A DNA stretch of 64,000 nt from Viridilinea sp964592425. Its GTDB lineage: Bacteria > Chloroflexota > Chloroflexia > Chloroflexales > Chloroflexaceae. Position 1 is the first letter of the stretch. Each line of letters opens with the position of its first letter. A model generated the notes under the pieces. The model saw only the letters and a program-made list of their open reading frames with translations. It was not told the DNA's origin and did no database searches. This document shows positions 7,259-15,158 of the stretch, one piece after another. The DNA lies in contig CAZQCG010000013.1 of assembly GCA_964592425.1 (NCBI GenBank), positions 1 to 64,000 of the forward strand, given 5' to 3'. Made by a program: the position numbers and the translations under genes.

Positions 7259-8632
7259 ATGTTTCTCCAGAAGCCTATGCCTGTCATCCGCTTCATCCTA
7301 CTGCTGCTCATGGGGTTGTTGCTCTTGCCGGGCTTTGCACTGGCCCAGGCACCAGGCGGCATTGTAGCGCTTGAGTCGGTCAATGATGGGCTACGGCTGA
7401 CCCTTGCCTGTCCGGCAGGCTCGGCATTACCACAGGCCAGCCTGAATGGCACTGTGCTGGCGGTTACACCGGTGCGCGGGTCTGCCGCTTCGGCCCCGGC
7501 CCTGGTCATCGTTGTGGAACACTCGGCGGCGATGGAGGCACCCGGTACGCCGCTCCATTCACGGCGCCACGATGCCCTCTTTCTGGTCGAAGCCCTGCTC
7601 AGCCTGGCCGCGCCGGAGACTTCGGTCAGCCTGGTTGTGCATGATGCGCAGCCCACCCTCCTGCTGCCGCTGACGACCGATCGGGCTGCGGCCTATGCGG
7701 CCCTGGCCGAACTTGTCGCCCGGCCTGCGGCAAATGCCCCCGCCGCACCGTTGCCGCCAGCGCTGAGGCTGGCAGCCGACGAATTGGCCGCCGCTTCGGC
7801 CCCTGGGGTTGTGGTTGTGCTCGCCACAGACGGGCTTGATGCACTCAACGAAGGCGCGCTGCTCACTAACGCCCAACGCCTGCTGGTGGATCTTGGTGCT
7901 GGCGCAGCCGACCCGGCTCGCCCGCTGGCGGGCTACCTGCCCTACCGTGTCGCGCTGATCAGCGATTTGCCAGCACGTAACCGGGCGACGATTGAGCACT
8001 TCCGGCAGTTGCTTGCGGCCCCGCTGCATCTGCAACTGCTGATCCCACAAACCAGGCTGCATACAGGACTGCCGCAGCTTGCAATCAGCGGCTGTGGTGC
8101 GCCAATCAACATCGTACTCGGTGTACCGGCATCGTCTGCGCAACCCCTATGGATGCTGCCGGTTGCTCTGCTGGTCGCCCTGGGGCTTGGAGCTGGTTTG
8201 CGGCGTAAGCCCTGGCAGGGCCTTGTCGCAGTAGCGCCCGTACCACCCGCCTCTGCCCCTGTCCGGCCCCCTGGCGAGCAGACCACTGCCCGACGGGCTG
8301 AGGCTCCAGTTGCCCCACTTGCGGTCTGCGCCGAGGTACGTTGGGGGCGACAGCGGCTGGTCTATCCGCTTGAGGGTCGCCAGTGGACGATTGGCAGTGA
8401 CCGCGCCTGTGCCATTCGTGCCGAGGGCGAAGAGGTTCGCCCATTGCATGCGCGCCTCAGCCTGGTCGGGGCGGTATTTGAAATAACGGCCCTTGAAGGC
8501 AGTGTGACCCTCCACAGCCCGCTTGGGCAGCCGCTTGCGCCAGGCGTTGCCGAGCCACTCAGGCCAGGTGAGGTGGTGATGATTGGCTCGCTGGTGCGTC
8601 TGGTCTTGCTAGAACACGGGATGACGCCATGA
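7259..8632 (+). CDS. Membrane protein with VWA-like and FHA domains
   Basis: 457 residues. There is a signal peptide or anchor at residues ~9-30 (LLLLMGLLLLPGFALAQ). A VWA-like extracytoplasmic domain follows, in which ALVIVVEHSAAM stands where DxSxS would be (a degenerate metal site), with VVVVLATDGLDALN as the second strand. A transmembrane helix lies near residue 300 (LPVALLVALGLGAGL). The C-terminal cytoplasmic FHA domain reads QWTIGSDRACAIR and RPLHARLSL. FHA domains bind phosphothreonine, and the next gene is a kinase-like protein overlapping by four bases (ATGA), so this is probably the kinase's partner. An alternative start is ATG 7277. Confidence 0.83.
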   Translation: MFLQKPMPVIRFILLLLMGLLLLPGFALAQAPGGIVALESVNDGLRLTLACPAGSALPQASLNGTVLAVTPVRGSAASAPALVIVVEHSAAMEAPGTPLHSRRHDALFLVEALLSLAAPETSVSLVVHDAQPTLLLPLTTDRAAAYAALAELVARPAANAPAAPLPPALRLAADELAAASAPGVVVVLATDGLDALNEGALLTNAQRLLVDLGAGAADPARPLAGYLPYRVALISDLPARNRATIEHFRQLLAAPLHLQLLIPQTRLHTGLPQLAISGCGAPINIVLGVPASSAQPLWMLPVALLVALGLGAGLRRKPWQGLVAVAPVPPASAPVRPPGEQTTARRAEAPVAPLAVCAEVRWGRQRLVYPLEGRQWTIGSDRACAIRAEGEEVRPLHARLSLVGAVFEITALEGSVTLHSPLGQPLAPGVAEPLRPGEVVMIGSLVRLVLLEHGMTP

Positions 8633-9603
8633 GCTACGTTGCCACACGCATCGGTTCCTTCGAAGTGCTTGGGCTGCTCGGCGCTGGTGGCCAGGGTCAG
8701 GTCTACCTGGCCCGGCCCTGGGAGGACTCTGCCGTGCGACGGCTCCTGGTACGGCGTTATCTATGGGTGCTCAGGCGGGGCGGCATGCTCAGCCCCTCGC
8801 TGGCATGGCACTGGCGGCTGGCTGCGCTGAAGCTCGCCCATCCTACCACGACCGATGCGCTGCATGATGAGCATAGTTACCTGGCGGCTCCCGGTGCGCA
8901 ACACCCGCACCTGGTTCAACTCTACAGTCGACGCTGCAACACCCAGATCAGTGATCTTGGCCTGGCTGAGGTGGCGGGTCGTTCGACCCTCTGGCTGGCC
9001 CTAGCCTATGAAGCAGGGCTATCCCTGGCGCATCTGCTGGCGCAGGGCCGCCCGCCCGATCTCGCCTGGTCACTTGCGGTGGTGGCCCAGGCGGCGGACG
9101 CCCTGGCACATCTACATCAGCGGGGTCTTGTCCATCACGACCTGCGCCCGGCCAACCTGCTTGTGCATACGCCTTGGCGGGGGCGGCCACAGGCGGTGCT
9201 GATCGACCTGGGAGCTGGCGAGACCCCAGACCGGCCACGCCGTCAGGCTGTCTATGGGGTTGACAGCTATCTGGCACCTGAGCGACGCACTGCCGATCCG
9301 GCACCGGCAACGCCACAGGTGGACATCTTTGCTGTCGGGCGTTTGTTGGCCACCCTCAGTGCTGGCCAGCCAGTCTCGGCGGCCCTGGCGGCGCTGATCG
9401 CCGATGCAACCACCGCCGACCCGGTGTGTCGGTCAGCGGCGCTACCGGAGATGTATACTCTGCTGGCCAGGCTGCTGGCCCTGCCCGAAAGGAGCGACCA
9501 TGCCGATGGATGCGGGGCGGATCGCCCTACTGCTGGTGAGTCTCATTCTGTTTGGGGCCTGCACGCCAAGCGGTGGCCCGACCAGATCAACGTCAGGGGC
9601 TGA
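8629..9603 (+). CDS. Ser/Thr protein kinase-like protein
   Basis: A 324-residue protein of the Hanks kinase fold. It has a glycine-rich loop (GAGGQGQVY, residues 18-26), the ATP lysine in ALKLAH (about K68), a catalytic loop HHDLRPANLL (D171) in which the HRD arginine is His, a DLG instead of DFG (D193), and YLAPER in place of APE. All residues needed for catalysis are present, so it may be active, but activation-loop control by the HRD arginine would be absent. No transmembrane segment is seen. Its ATG overlaps the stop of the FHA gene. Its last ~35 codons overlap the following lipoprotein gene by 104 bases in another frame, so the C-terminal tail is probably not conserved. Confidence 0.85.
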   Translation: MSYVATRIGSFEVLGLLGAGGQGQVYLARPWEDSAVRRLLVRRYLWVLRRGGMLSPSLAWHWRLAALKLAHPTTTDALHDEHSYLAAPGAQHPHLVQLYSRRCNTQISDLGLAEVAGRSTLWLALAYEAGLSLAHLLAQGRPPDLAWSLAVVAQAADALAHLHQRGLVHHDLRPANLLVHTPWRGRPQAVLIDLGAGETPDRPRRQAVYGVDSYLAPERRTADPAPATPQVDIFAVGRLLATLSAGQPVSAALAALIADATTADPVCRSAALPEMYTLLARLLALPERSDHADGCGADRPTAGESHSVWGLHAKRWPDQINVRG

Positions 9604-9976
9604 ATTAGCCGTCGCACAGACGGCCCTGGCCTTGCAAGAGTATGCGCGTGCTGTGGATCTGGTGGCACCCCTGGCTCCGCAGAATGAGGCGGCCAGCCTG
9701 CTGCTTGCCCGTGGGCGGCTGGGTCTGGCGGGCCAACTGGCGGCCACTGGTGAAGCGGCGCACCTGCGGGTCGCCCTTGACCAGGTAGCGCTGGGCCTGG
9801 CGGTCGTACCAACGGGGCACACACTTGCCAATGATCTGGCCACTGCTGAGGCGCGCCTGGTGGAACAACTGGCCCCAGCGTCACGCCCAACTGGCCTTGT
9901 GCCGACGGCCACTCTGATGCCAGCGGCCCCGACGCAAGCGGCGGTGCGGGTTACCACGGCGGCGGTTCAGCCATAA
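9500..9976 (+). CDS. Putative lipoprotein with TPR-like helical domain
   Basis: The start at ATG 9500 follows AAAGGAG; an upstream extension of the frame lies inside the kinase gene and is not needed. The first 22 residues are a lipoprotein signal with lipobox LFGAC. The mature part is alanine/leucine-rich and helical (VAQTALALQEYARAVDLVAPLAPQNEAA), like one or two TPR units, and ends in a Thr/Pro/Ala-rich tail. It is probably an outer-surface helper of the FHA/kinase pair in a three-gene operon. There is no enzymatic motif. Confidence 0.77.
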   Translation: MPMDAGRIALLLVSLILFGACTPSGGPTRSTSGAELAVAQTALALQEYARAVDLVAPLAPQNEAASLLLARGRLGLAGQLAATGEAAHLRVALDQVALGLAVVPTGHTLANDLATAEARLVEQLAPASRPTGLVPTATLMPAAPTQAAVRVTTAAVQP

Positions 9977-10025
9977 AGTCGGTTGGCGTGGTGATGGGTT
10001 GGCCATACAGCCGCATCATTACGCA

Positions 10026-10061
10026 GGAGGGGCGCAGCAGCAAACGCTGCCGCGCCCCTCC
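10026..10061. repeat. GGGGCGCAGCAGC palindrome, copy A
   Basis: Perfect 10-bp arms (10026-10035 and 10052-10061) with a further five pairs inside (GCAGC/GCTGC) and an AAAC loop. It lies between the convergent lipoprotein and ferredoxin genes and could stop transcription in both directions, but there is no T-run on either side. It is one of four long palindromes of the same sequence family in the window. Confidence 0.75.
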
Positions 10062-10084
10062 CAGGGCTGTGTCATTGCCAGGAC

Positions 10085-10321
10085 TTAGGCGCCGAAGAAA
10101 TTGCGGTTCTTCTCGATGAAGCTCTTCCACTGTTCGGGCACCGAATCATCGGCGAAGATCGCCTCGACCGGGCATTCGGGCTCGCAGGCGCCACAATCGA
10201 TGCACTCGTCCGGGTTGATGTAATACTGATCCTCACCCTCGTAGATGCAATCGACCGGGCAGACGGCGACACAGGAGGCGTCCTTCGTTCCGACACAGGG
10301 TTCGGCGATGATATACGGCAC
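10085..10321 (-). CDS. fdxA: Seven-iron ferredoxin
   Basis: A 78-residue electron carrier. Cysteines at 9, 17, 21 and 25 (CVGTKDASCVAVCPVDC) and 40, 43, 46 and 50 (CIDCGACEPECP) form the C-x7-C-x3-C-P plus C-x2-C-x2-C-x3-C-P pattern of 3Fe-4S/4Fe-4S ferredoxins, where the wider spacing of the first set leaves one cluster with three irons. It starts with GTG at 10321, six bases after AAGGAG. It lies 114 bases downstream of the Crp-type regulator on the same strand; whether they are co-transcribed is unclear. Confidence 0.93.
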   Translation of the reverse strand: MPYIIAEPCVGTKDASCVAVCPVDCIYEGEDQYYINPDECIDCGACEPECPVEAIFADDSVPEQWKSFIEKNRNFFGA

Positions 10322-10435
10322 AGTACTCTCCTTCAGCAGCCTGGCGTCATCATGCTGTGACGGCCAGGTTCACAGGTTGTTCGTTCTGAGATTACTATGC
10401 TGTGAGCGATCCGTCTACGACTAAAGTCCCACTCT

Positions 10436-11086
10436 TCAATCCTCAACCACCCGCGCCAGGCCCGCCGGGTCAAGCACGATCACCCGGCCGCGCTCTAAGC
10501 GTACCAGGCCCTCTTCCGCCAGGCGGCGCAGGGCACGCCCGGCGATCTCGCGCACGGTGCCAGCGCGTTCAGCCAGTTCTTGTTGGGTAAGCTCGGCGGT
10601 GCCTGAGCCAGCCTCGGCCAGTAACTGGCGGGCCATGCGGGCGCGTACGGAGCGAAAGGCGAGATCTTCGACCAGGCTGACCAACTCGCGCAGCTCACGG
10701 GCCATGCTGTTGAGGGCGGCCAGGGCCAGGCCGGGGTGGCGCCGGATCAACGCCAGCAGGTCGTCGCGGGGTAGCAACAGGCAGGTGACTGGACTCATCG
10801 CACGGGCGGTGGTCGGGTTGGGGCCACCGTCAAAGATCGGCACGGGGTTGAAGTGTTCGCCAGGGCCGACCATGGCCAGCACCTGCTCACGCCCGTCGTG
10901 GGCGGTGCGTGAGAGGCGTACCCGCCCGCGCTGCACCAGGAAGAGGCCGGGGGCCTGCGCACCTTCGAGCAGGATCTGCTGGCCGGGGCGAAAATGGCAC
11001 CGCTGTACCCGGCGGGCAGTGTCGGCCAGGGTTCCCGCATCGAGCGAGGCAAAGAGCGGAAAGGCCCGCAGGTCATCGACACTCAT
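10436..11086 (-). CDS. Crp/Fnr-family transcriptional regulator
   Basis: About 216 residues. The N-terminal cyclic-nucleotide-binding beta-barrel is clear (FPLFASLDAGTLADTARRV, FRPGQQILLEGAQAPGLFLVQRGRVRL, VGPGEHFN). A long dimer helix follows (LALAALNSMARELRELVSLVEDLAFRSV), then a winged helix with LTQQELAERAGTVREIAGRAL. There are no Fnr-type cysteines, so an Fe-S oxygen sensor is unlikely. The start at 11086 (MSVDDL) is chosen because the frame upstream enters the promoter region. It is divergent from the hydrolase gene; AGCGCT appears twice with a 3-base spacer at about 11103-11117, a possible operator. Confidence 0.87.
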   Translation of the reverse strand: MSVDDLRAFPLFASLDAGTLADTARRVQRCHFRPGQQILLEGAQAPGLFLVQRGRVRLSRTAHDGREQVLAMVGPGEHFNPVPIFDGGPNPTTARAMSPVTCLLLPRDDLLALIRRHPGLALAALNSMARELRELVSLVEDLAFRSVRARMARQLLAEAGSGTAELTQQELAERAGTVREIAGRALRRLAEEGLVRLERGRVIVLDPAGLARVVED

Positions 11087-11123
11087 AGTGTTTGCGATAC
11101 CGTAGCGCTGCAAGCGCTTCGGC

Positions 11124-11129
11124 TATAAT
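11124..11129 (+). promoter_or_regulatory. -10 box before the hydrolase gene
   Basis: TATAAT at 11124-11129, 42 bases before the hydrolase start, in the divergent region shared with the Crp-type gene. No clear -35 is seen. Upstream is the AGCGCT-GCA-AGCGCT repeat, which could bind a regulator. Confidence 0.45.
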
Positions 11130-11171
11130 GGGATGCGCAGGGCGAACTATCTTCATTATAGAGGAAGTTGT

Positions 11172-11951
11172 ATGCACCAGGTTGTGCTGACTGATGGCGT
11201 GACGATGGCCTATCACGATGAGGGTGCCGGCGCACCGTTGCTCCTTATGCACGGCTTTACCGGGACGGCCCGCAGTCATCTGGGGGATCTCATCGAGGAT
11301 CTGCGCGCCGATTATCGCGTGATCGCCCCTGATCTGCGCGGTTATGGCCGTAGTCGTCCGCCGGATCGTGACTTCCCACTCGATTTTTACCAGCGTGATG
11401 CTGTCGATATGGCCGCCCTGCTTGACCAACTGCAGCTGGGGCCAGTTGTGGCGATGGGTTTCAGCGACGGCGCAGAGAGCGCCCTGCTGCTTGCGGCGAT
11501 CCGTCCCGACCTGGTGCGCGGCGTCGTCGCCTGGGGCGTCAGTGGGGTGATCTCGGCGGAGATGGTCAGTTCTGTGAAGCAATGGTTGCCGGTTAGCGCC
11601 TGGGGCACCGACGATGCCTCCTGGCGTGAGGAGATCTGCGCTACCCAGGGGCCTGAGCAATTGGTGCCGCTGATCGAAGGTTGGGTTGCTGCAGCCCAGG
11701 CGATCTATGCTGCTGGCGGCAATCTCTGCTATCACGAAGCAGCAGCAATTAGCTGTCCGGTTCTGCTGATCAATGGCGACGGTGAAGTGAACAATCTGCC
11801 GAGCGATTTTAACCGCCTTGCTGCACGTATCTCCAACTGTCGCGCCGAGATTGTGGTTGGGAGCGGGCACAATATTCTGGTCGATCAGCCCGCAACCCTG
11901 CGCCACTTGATCCGTACCTTCCTCCGTGAGCTTGAGCAGCAACCAGGCTGA
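11172..11951 (+). CDS. Alpha/beta hydrolase
   Basis: A 259-residue single-domain hydrolase. It has the oxyanion-hole segment LLLMHGFTG, the strand-loop APDLRGYGRS, the nucleophile elbow GFSDGAES (Gly-x-Ser-x-Gly), a candidate acid in LLINGDGE, and the catalytic His in GSGHNILVDQP. The substrate is unknown; the family includes esterases, haloperoxidase-like enzymes and lactonases. The start ATG 11172 follows AGAGGAAG at suitable spacing; the frame extends 13 codons upstream without a site. It is divergent from the Crp-like regulator. The next gene downstream is convergent. Confidence 0.88.
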   Translation: MHQVVLTDGVTMAYHDEGAGAPLLLMHGFTGTARSHLGDLIEDLRADYRVIAPDLRGYGRSRPPDRDFPLDFYQRDAVDMAALLDQLQLGPVVAMGFSDGAESALLLAAIRPDLVRGVVAWGVSGVISAEMVSSVKQWLPVSAWGTDDASWREEICATQGPEQLVPLIEGWVAAAQAIYAAGGNLCYHEAAAISCPVLLINGDGEVNNLPSDFNRLAARISNCRAEIVVGSGHNILVDQPATLRHLIRTFLRELEQQPG

Positions 11952-11989
11952 GCGCATGAAGCACTGTAGGGGCGTAGCGCGACTACTCC

Positions 11990-12112
11990 GTCCCAGAAGT
12001 TCGCTAGGGTTTCCTGGGAGCGCGGGCGTCTCATCCGCATCCGGCCTGAGCGGGCGAGACGCCCGCGCTCCCGGGCCACAACTGCCTGCGGAATTTCGGC
12101 AGGCTGTACTAG
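11990..12112. repeat. MITE-like element with CTAG end, copy 2
   Basis: It carries 17-bp perfect arms (12016-12032 and 12056-12072, GGGAGCGCGGGCGTCTC and its complement) and a left part with CCCAGAAGTTCGCT. The right end has GCCTGC/GCAGGC around GGAATTTCG and finishes GTACTAG (12106-12112). The terminal CTAG holds the TAG stop codon (12111-12109) of the histidine phosphatase gene on the minus strand. It is about 85 per cent like the element at 53.37 kb by eye. Confidence 0.75.
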
Positions 12113-12630
12113 AGATTCTCGGGGCGGAAGGCCAGTTCGAAGTGGCGCGTGCGGGCATCAATCAGCTTGATATGCCAGATTCCGCAGGTCGGGGCGGGGT
12201 TGCCGCCAGGATAGACATGCTCGCGCAGGTCAATCTTCTCGTGGCTCAATTCAAGCAGAGCAGCACGAATAGGGCTGCCATGGCTCACCATGCCAACCCG
12301 GGCATGATCGCCCTCCAGCAGGCTGCCCAGGAAGTGTTGCATACGGGTACGCACCTGGGCAAAGTCTTCGCCGGGGCCATGCTCCTGAACGAGATCGGTC
12401 AACTCAAGCGGCAGATCCAGGGCTGCCCCAACGATCTCAGCCGTCTGAGCGGTTCGGGCAAAGGGCGAACTGAACAGGCGCGTCAGGCTGCGCTCGGCAA
12501 GGAAGCGAGCTGCCTGGTGCGCTTCGTTGCGCCCATGGTCGGAGAGATCGGGGCCGGGCAGGACGTTGTAGGTGCCGGGAGGACTCCAGCCCGGTTGTCC
12601 ATGACGGATCAGATAGAGATCAGTGAGCAC
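12109..12630 (-). CDS. Histidine phosphatase (phosphoglycerate mutase-like)
   Basis: 173 residues from a GTG start at 12630, which has GAAAGG six bases upstream. The catalytic motif is LYLIRHGQP (RHG). The remaining active-site residues are seen in SSPFARTAQTAE, the Glu of QEHGPGEDF and VSHGSPIRA. Enzymes of this branch remove phosphate from small phosphorylated metabolites or from nucleotide-derived alcohols; the exact substrate cannot be told. The frame is open upstream to 12987 but without support. Its stop codon TAG is provided by the CTAG end of the repeat element at 11990-12112. It is divergent from the ArsA-type gene. Confidence 0.87.
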   Translation of the reverse strand: MLTDLYLIRHGQPGWSPPGTYNVLPGPDLSDHGRNEAHQAARFLAERSLTRLFSSPFARTAQTAEIVGAALDLPLELTDLVQEHGPGEDFAQVRTRMQHFLGSLLEGDHARVGMVSHGSPIRAALLELSHEKIDLREHVYPGGNPAPTCGIWHIKLIDARTRHFELAFRPENL

Positions 12631-12864
12631 AATCAGCCTTTCGTACGAGTGAGCGAAGATCTTCTTGCAGTGCTCCCGCCGCAGTTCTACCACAGGCTTT
12701 ACCCGGCTGTCAACGCTGGTTTGACGCGCCCTGATGCAACACGTACAATGCATATCAACGTCAAACTGCTGCAGGGTTGAGGGCTTCCCTCGCCGAAAAT
12801 GTGCAGACGGTAGGCGACACCTGGCCCGTAGTGGCCGGGTGTGCGTAGCAAAGGATATGTTGGT

Positions 12865-14058
12865 ATGCGCCTGATTCTCTATCTTGGCAAGGGCGGTGTT
12901 GGCAAGACGACCACTGCCGCTGCCACGGCTGTACGGGCGGCCGAACTGGGCTATCGCACCCTGGTCGTTAGCACCGATGTCGCCCACAGCCTTGCTGATG
13001 CCCTCGATGCCCCTCTGGGCTCACTGCCGACACCCCTCAGCGAGCGCCTCTGGGGCCAGGAGATCAATGTGCTCGACGAGGTACGTCAGCACTGGGGCGA
13101 GTTGCGAGGCTACCTCTCGACTGTGCTGCGGCGCAAAGGGGTCGATGATGTTGCCGCTGAAGAGTTGGCGATCATCCCTGGGATGGAAGAGGTCGTCAGC
13201 CTGTTGCATATTCGTCGCCAGGCCAAGACCGGCGAGTTTGACGTGGTGGTGGTCGATGCCGCGCCGACCGGTGAGACGGTGCGCCTGCTGACCATGCCCG
13301 AGACCTTCACCTGGTATGCTGCACGGGTGATGGACTGGGAACCCCAGACTTTGAAGGTGGCCCGCCCGCTGGTCAAACAGCTTATCCCGGCCACCGATAT
13401 GTTTGCGACCCTTGAGCGCCTGACGAAGGGTGTCGAGGCTCTGCGTGAGACGCTGATTGATCCCGAGGTCAGTTCGTACCGCCTGGTGATCAACCCTGAA
13501 CGTATGGTGATCAAAGAGGCTCAACGGGCTGCGACCTACCTGGCCCTTTTTGGCTATCCCGTCGATGGGGTGGTGCTCAACCGGGTTCTGCCTATCGCGC
13601 AGGCCGAGGGTGCCTTTATGCAGGAGTTGGCGCGCATCCAGCAGGGTTATCGCCAGCTGGCTTACGACCTCTTCAGCCCGCTGCCAATCTGGGAAGGCCC
13701 GCACTACGCACGTGATCTGGCAGGGATCGCCGATCTCTCCGAAGTCGGGCGACGGCTCTTTGGCGAGACTGATCCGGTTAAGGTGCAGTTCCGCGGCAAG
13801 ACCCAGGAGATCATTCGTGACGGCGACGAGTATGTGATGAAGTTGCCTCTGCCCCATGTCGAGATCGGCAAGGTGACGATGACCAAGCGCGGCGACGAGC
13901 TCTTTATCGAAATCGGCAACTTCCGCCGCGATATGATCCTGCCTATGACCCTGGCCGAGCGCCCGGCCCGCCGGGCCGTCTTCCGCAGCGGTGTGCTCGA
14001 GGTGCGCTTCGGTGCCCCCGAAGCCCTGCCGCTCGAATCGACCCCTAGCCCCACGTAG
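12865..14058 (+). CDS. ArsA/Get3-type ATPase
   Basis: 397 residues, single ATPase domain. The deviant Walker A is GKGGVGKTT (residues 8-16), switch I is STDVAHSLAD and switch II is DAAPTGETVRLL. The C-terminal ~80 residues (KTQEIIRDGDEYVMKLPLPHV to ...VRFGAPEALPL) form the alpha-crystallin-like extension common in bacterial ArsA homologues. No ArsB pump, ArsR or ArsC is nearby, so an arsenite pump role is not supported; a targeting or metallochaperone ATPase is as likely. The start ATG 12865 follows AAAGGA. The arginase gene begins five bases after its stop, so they are co-transcribed. Confidence 0.88.
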   Translation: MRLILYLGKGGVGKTTTAAATAVRAAELGYRTLVVSTDVAHSLADALDAPLGSLPTPLSERLWGQEINVLDEVRQHWGELRGYLSTVLRRKGVDDVAAEELAIIPGMEEVVSLLHIRRQAKTGEFDVVVVDAAPTGETVRLLTMPETFTWYAARVMDWEPQTLKVARPLVKQLIPATDMFATLERLTKGVEALRETLIDPEVSSYRLVINPERMVIKEAQRAATYLALFGYPVDGVVLNRVLPIAQAEGAFMQELARIQQGYRQLAYDLFSPLPIWEGPHYARDLAGIADLSEVGRRLFGETDPVKVQFRGKTQEIIRDGDEYVMKLPLPHVEIGKVTMTKRGDELFIEIGNFRRDMILPMTLAERPARRAVFRSGVLEVRFGAPEALPLESTPSPT

Positions 14059-14063
14059 CACTT

Positions 14064-14996
14064 ATGTTGAACCAGGCAGATCTCGTGCGTGCAGTGAGTG
14101 GCGAAGTAGCCCTGATCGGTGTGCCGATCGACCTGGGTGCCGGGCGGCGTGGCGTGGATATGGGCCCCAGTGCGATGCGCTATACCGGCTTGCAGGCGCG
14201 GGTGGGCGTGCTGGGCTACCATGTGCGCGACTATGGCAACCTGCTTACGCCGATGGTTGAGACGAGTTCCTTGCCTGTGCCCGGTGACCCGTTGCGCTAC
14301 CTTGAGCCGATTGCCGCCCTCTGTGTAACCCTGGCCGACACCGTCGCTGCAGCTGTGGTCCATGGCGACATCCCGCTTGTGCTCGGTGGTGACCACAGCC
14401 TCTCGATTGGCTCAGTCAGCGGGAGTGCTCGCAGGCGTACCCTGGGCCTGATCTGGATCGACGCCCACGCCGACTACAATACCGCCGAGACGACGCCAAG
14501 CGGCAATATTCACGGGATGGCCCTGGCGGCCCTGACCGGGCGCGGTCATCCGCTGCTGACTGGACTGGCCGGGCGGACGCCCGCCGTGCGTCCTGAGCAT
14601 GTTGCCCTGGTTGGCGTGCGCGATCTTGACCTGCTCGAGCGCGAAGCGCTGCGGGCCAGTTCGCTCCATGTCTTTACGATGCACGAGATCGACCGGCGGG
14701 GCATGGCCACAGTGATCGATGAGGCCATACGCCTGGTTTCCAACGGCACCGATGGCTTTCATGTGAGCTTCGACCTTGATGTGGTCGATCCACATGAGGC
14801 ACCGGGAGTCGGTACACCGGTCTTCGGCGGGATCTCGCGGCGTGAGGCGCATCTGGCGATGGAGTTGCTGGCCCTGAGCGGGGGCATCCGCAGCCTTGAT
14901 CTGGTTGAAGTCAACCCCATCCTTGACGAGCGCAATGCAACCGCTGAGCTGGCAGTAGAATTGGCCCTCTCAGCGCTCGGCAAACGCACCTTGTAG
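14064..14996 (+). CDS. rocF: Arginase
   Basis: A 310-residue ureohydrolase that splits arginine into ornithine and urea. The manganese-binding motifs are complete: GGDHSLSIG, DAHADYNTAET and SFDLDVVDP, with SGNIHGM and EVNP as arginase-type signatures (agmatinases differ at the TPETSPSGNIHG-like region, which is present here as TAETTPSGNIHG). It begins five bases after the ArsA-type gene. An acetylornithine/GABA-type aminotransferase elsewhere in the window (30998) could use related amino acids, but they are not linked. Confidence 0.93.
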   Translation: MLNQADLVRAVSGEVALIGVPIDLGAGRRGVDMGPSAMRYTGLQARVGVLGYHVRDYGNLLTPMVETSSLPVPGDPLRYLEPIAALCVTLADTVAAAVVHGDIPLVLGGDHSLSIGSVSGSARRRTLGLIWIDAHADYNTAETTPSGNIHGMALAALTGRGHPLLTGLAGRTPAVRPEHVALVGVRDLDLLEREALRASSLHVFTMHEIDRRGMATVIDEAIRLVSNGTDGFHVSFDLDVVDPHEAPGVGTPVFGGISRREAHLAMELLALSGGIRSLDLVEVNPILDERNATAELAVELALSALGKRTL

Positions 14997-15158
14997 GCCA
15001 GCCTGACCAGATTGCCCCGCTGCCTGCCGTAGACCACAGCCCCGCTGCCACCGGGAGATAGCGTATAATGCTGCTCTCACCGTTAAGGCAGCTGGGCCTA
15101 GGTGTCTGAAGATCGTGCTTCTTCATGGCATTCATACGGTCGCTAAAGGCAAATATCT

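Noticed and set aside
11073..12161. 362-codon minus-strand ORF opposite the hydrolase
   Set aside because: Antisense shadow that also crosses a repeat element and the Crp promoter region.
12865..14058. Arsenite efflux pump operon
   Set aside because: Only the ArsA-type ATPase is present; there is no pump, reductase or ArsR nearby, so resistance is not supported.
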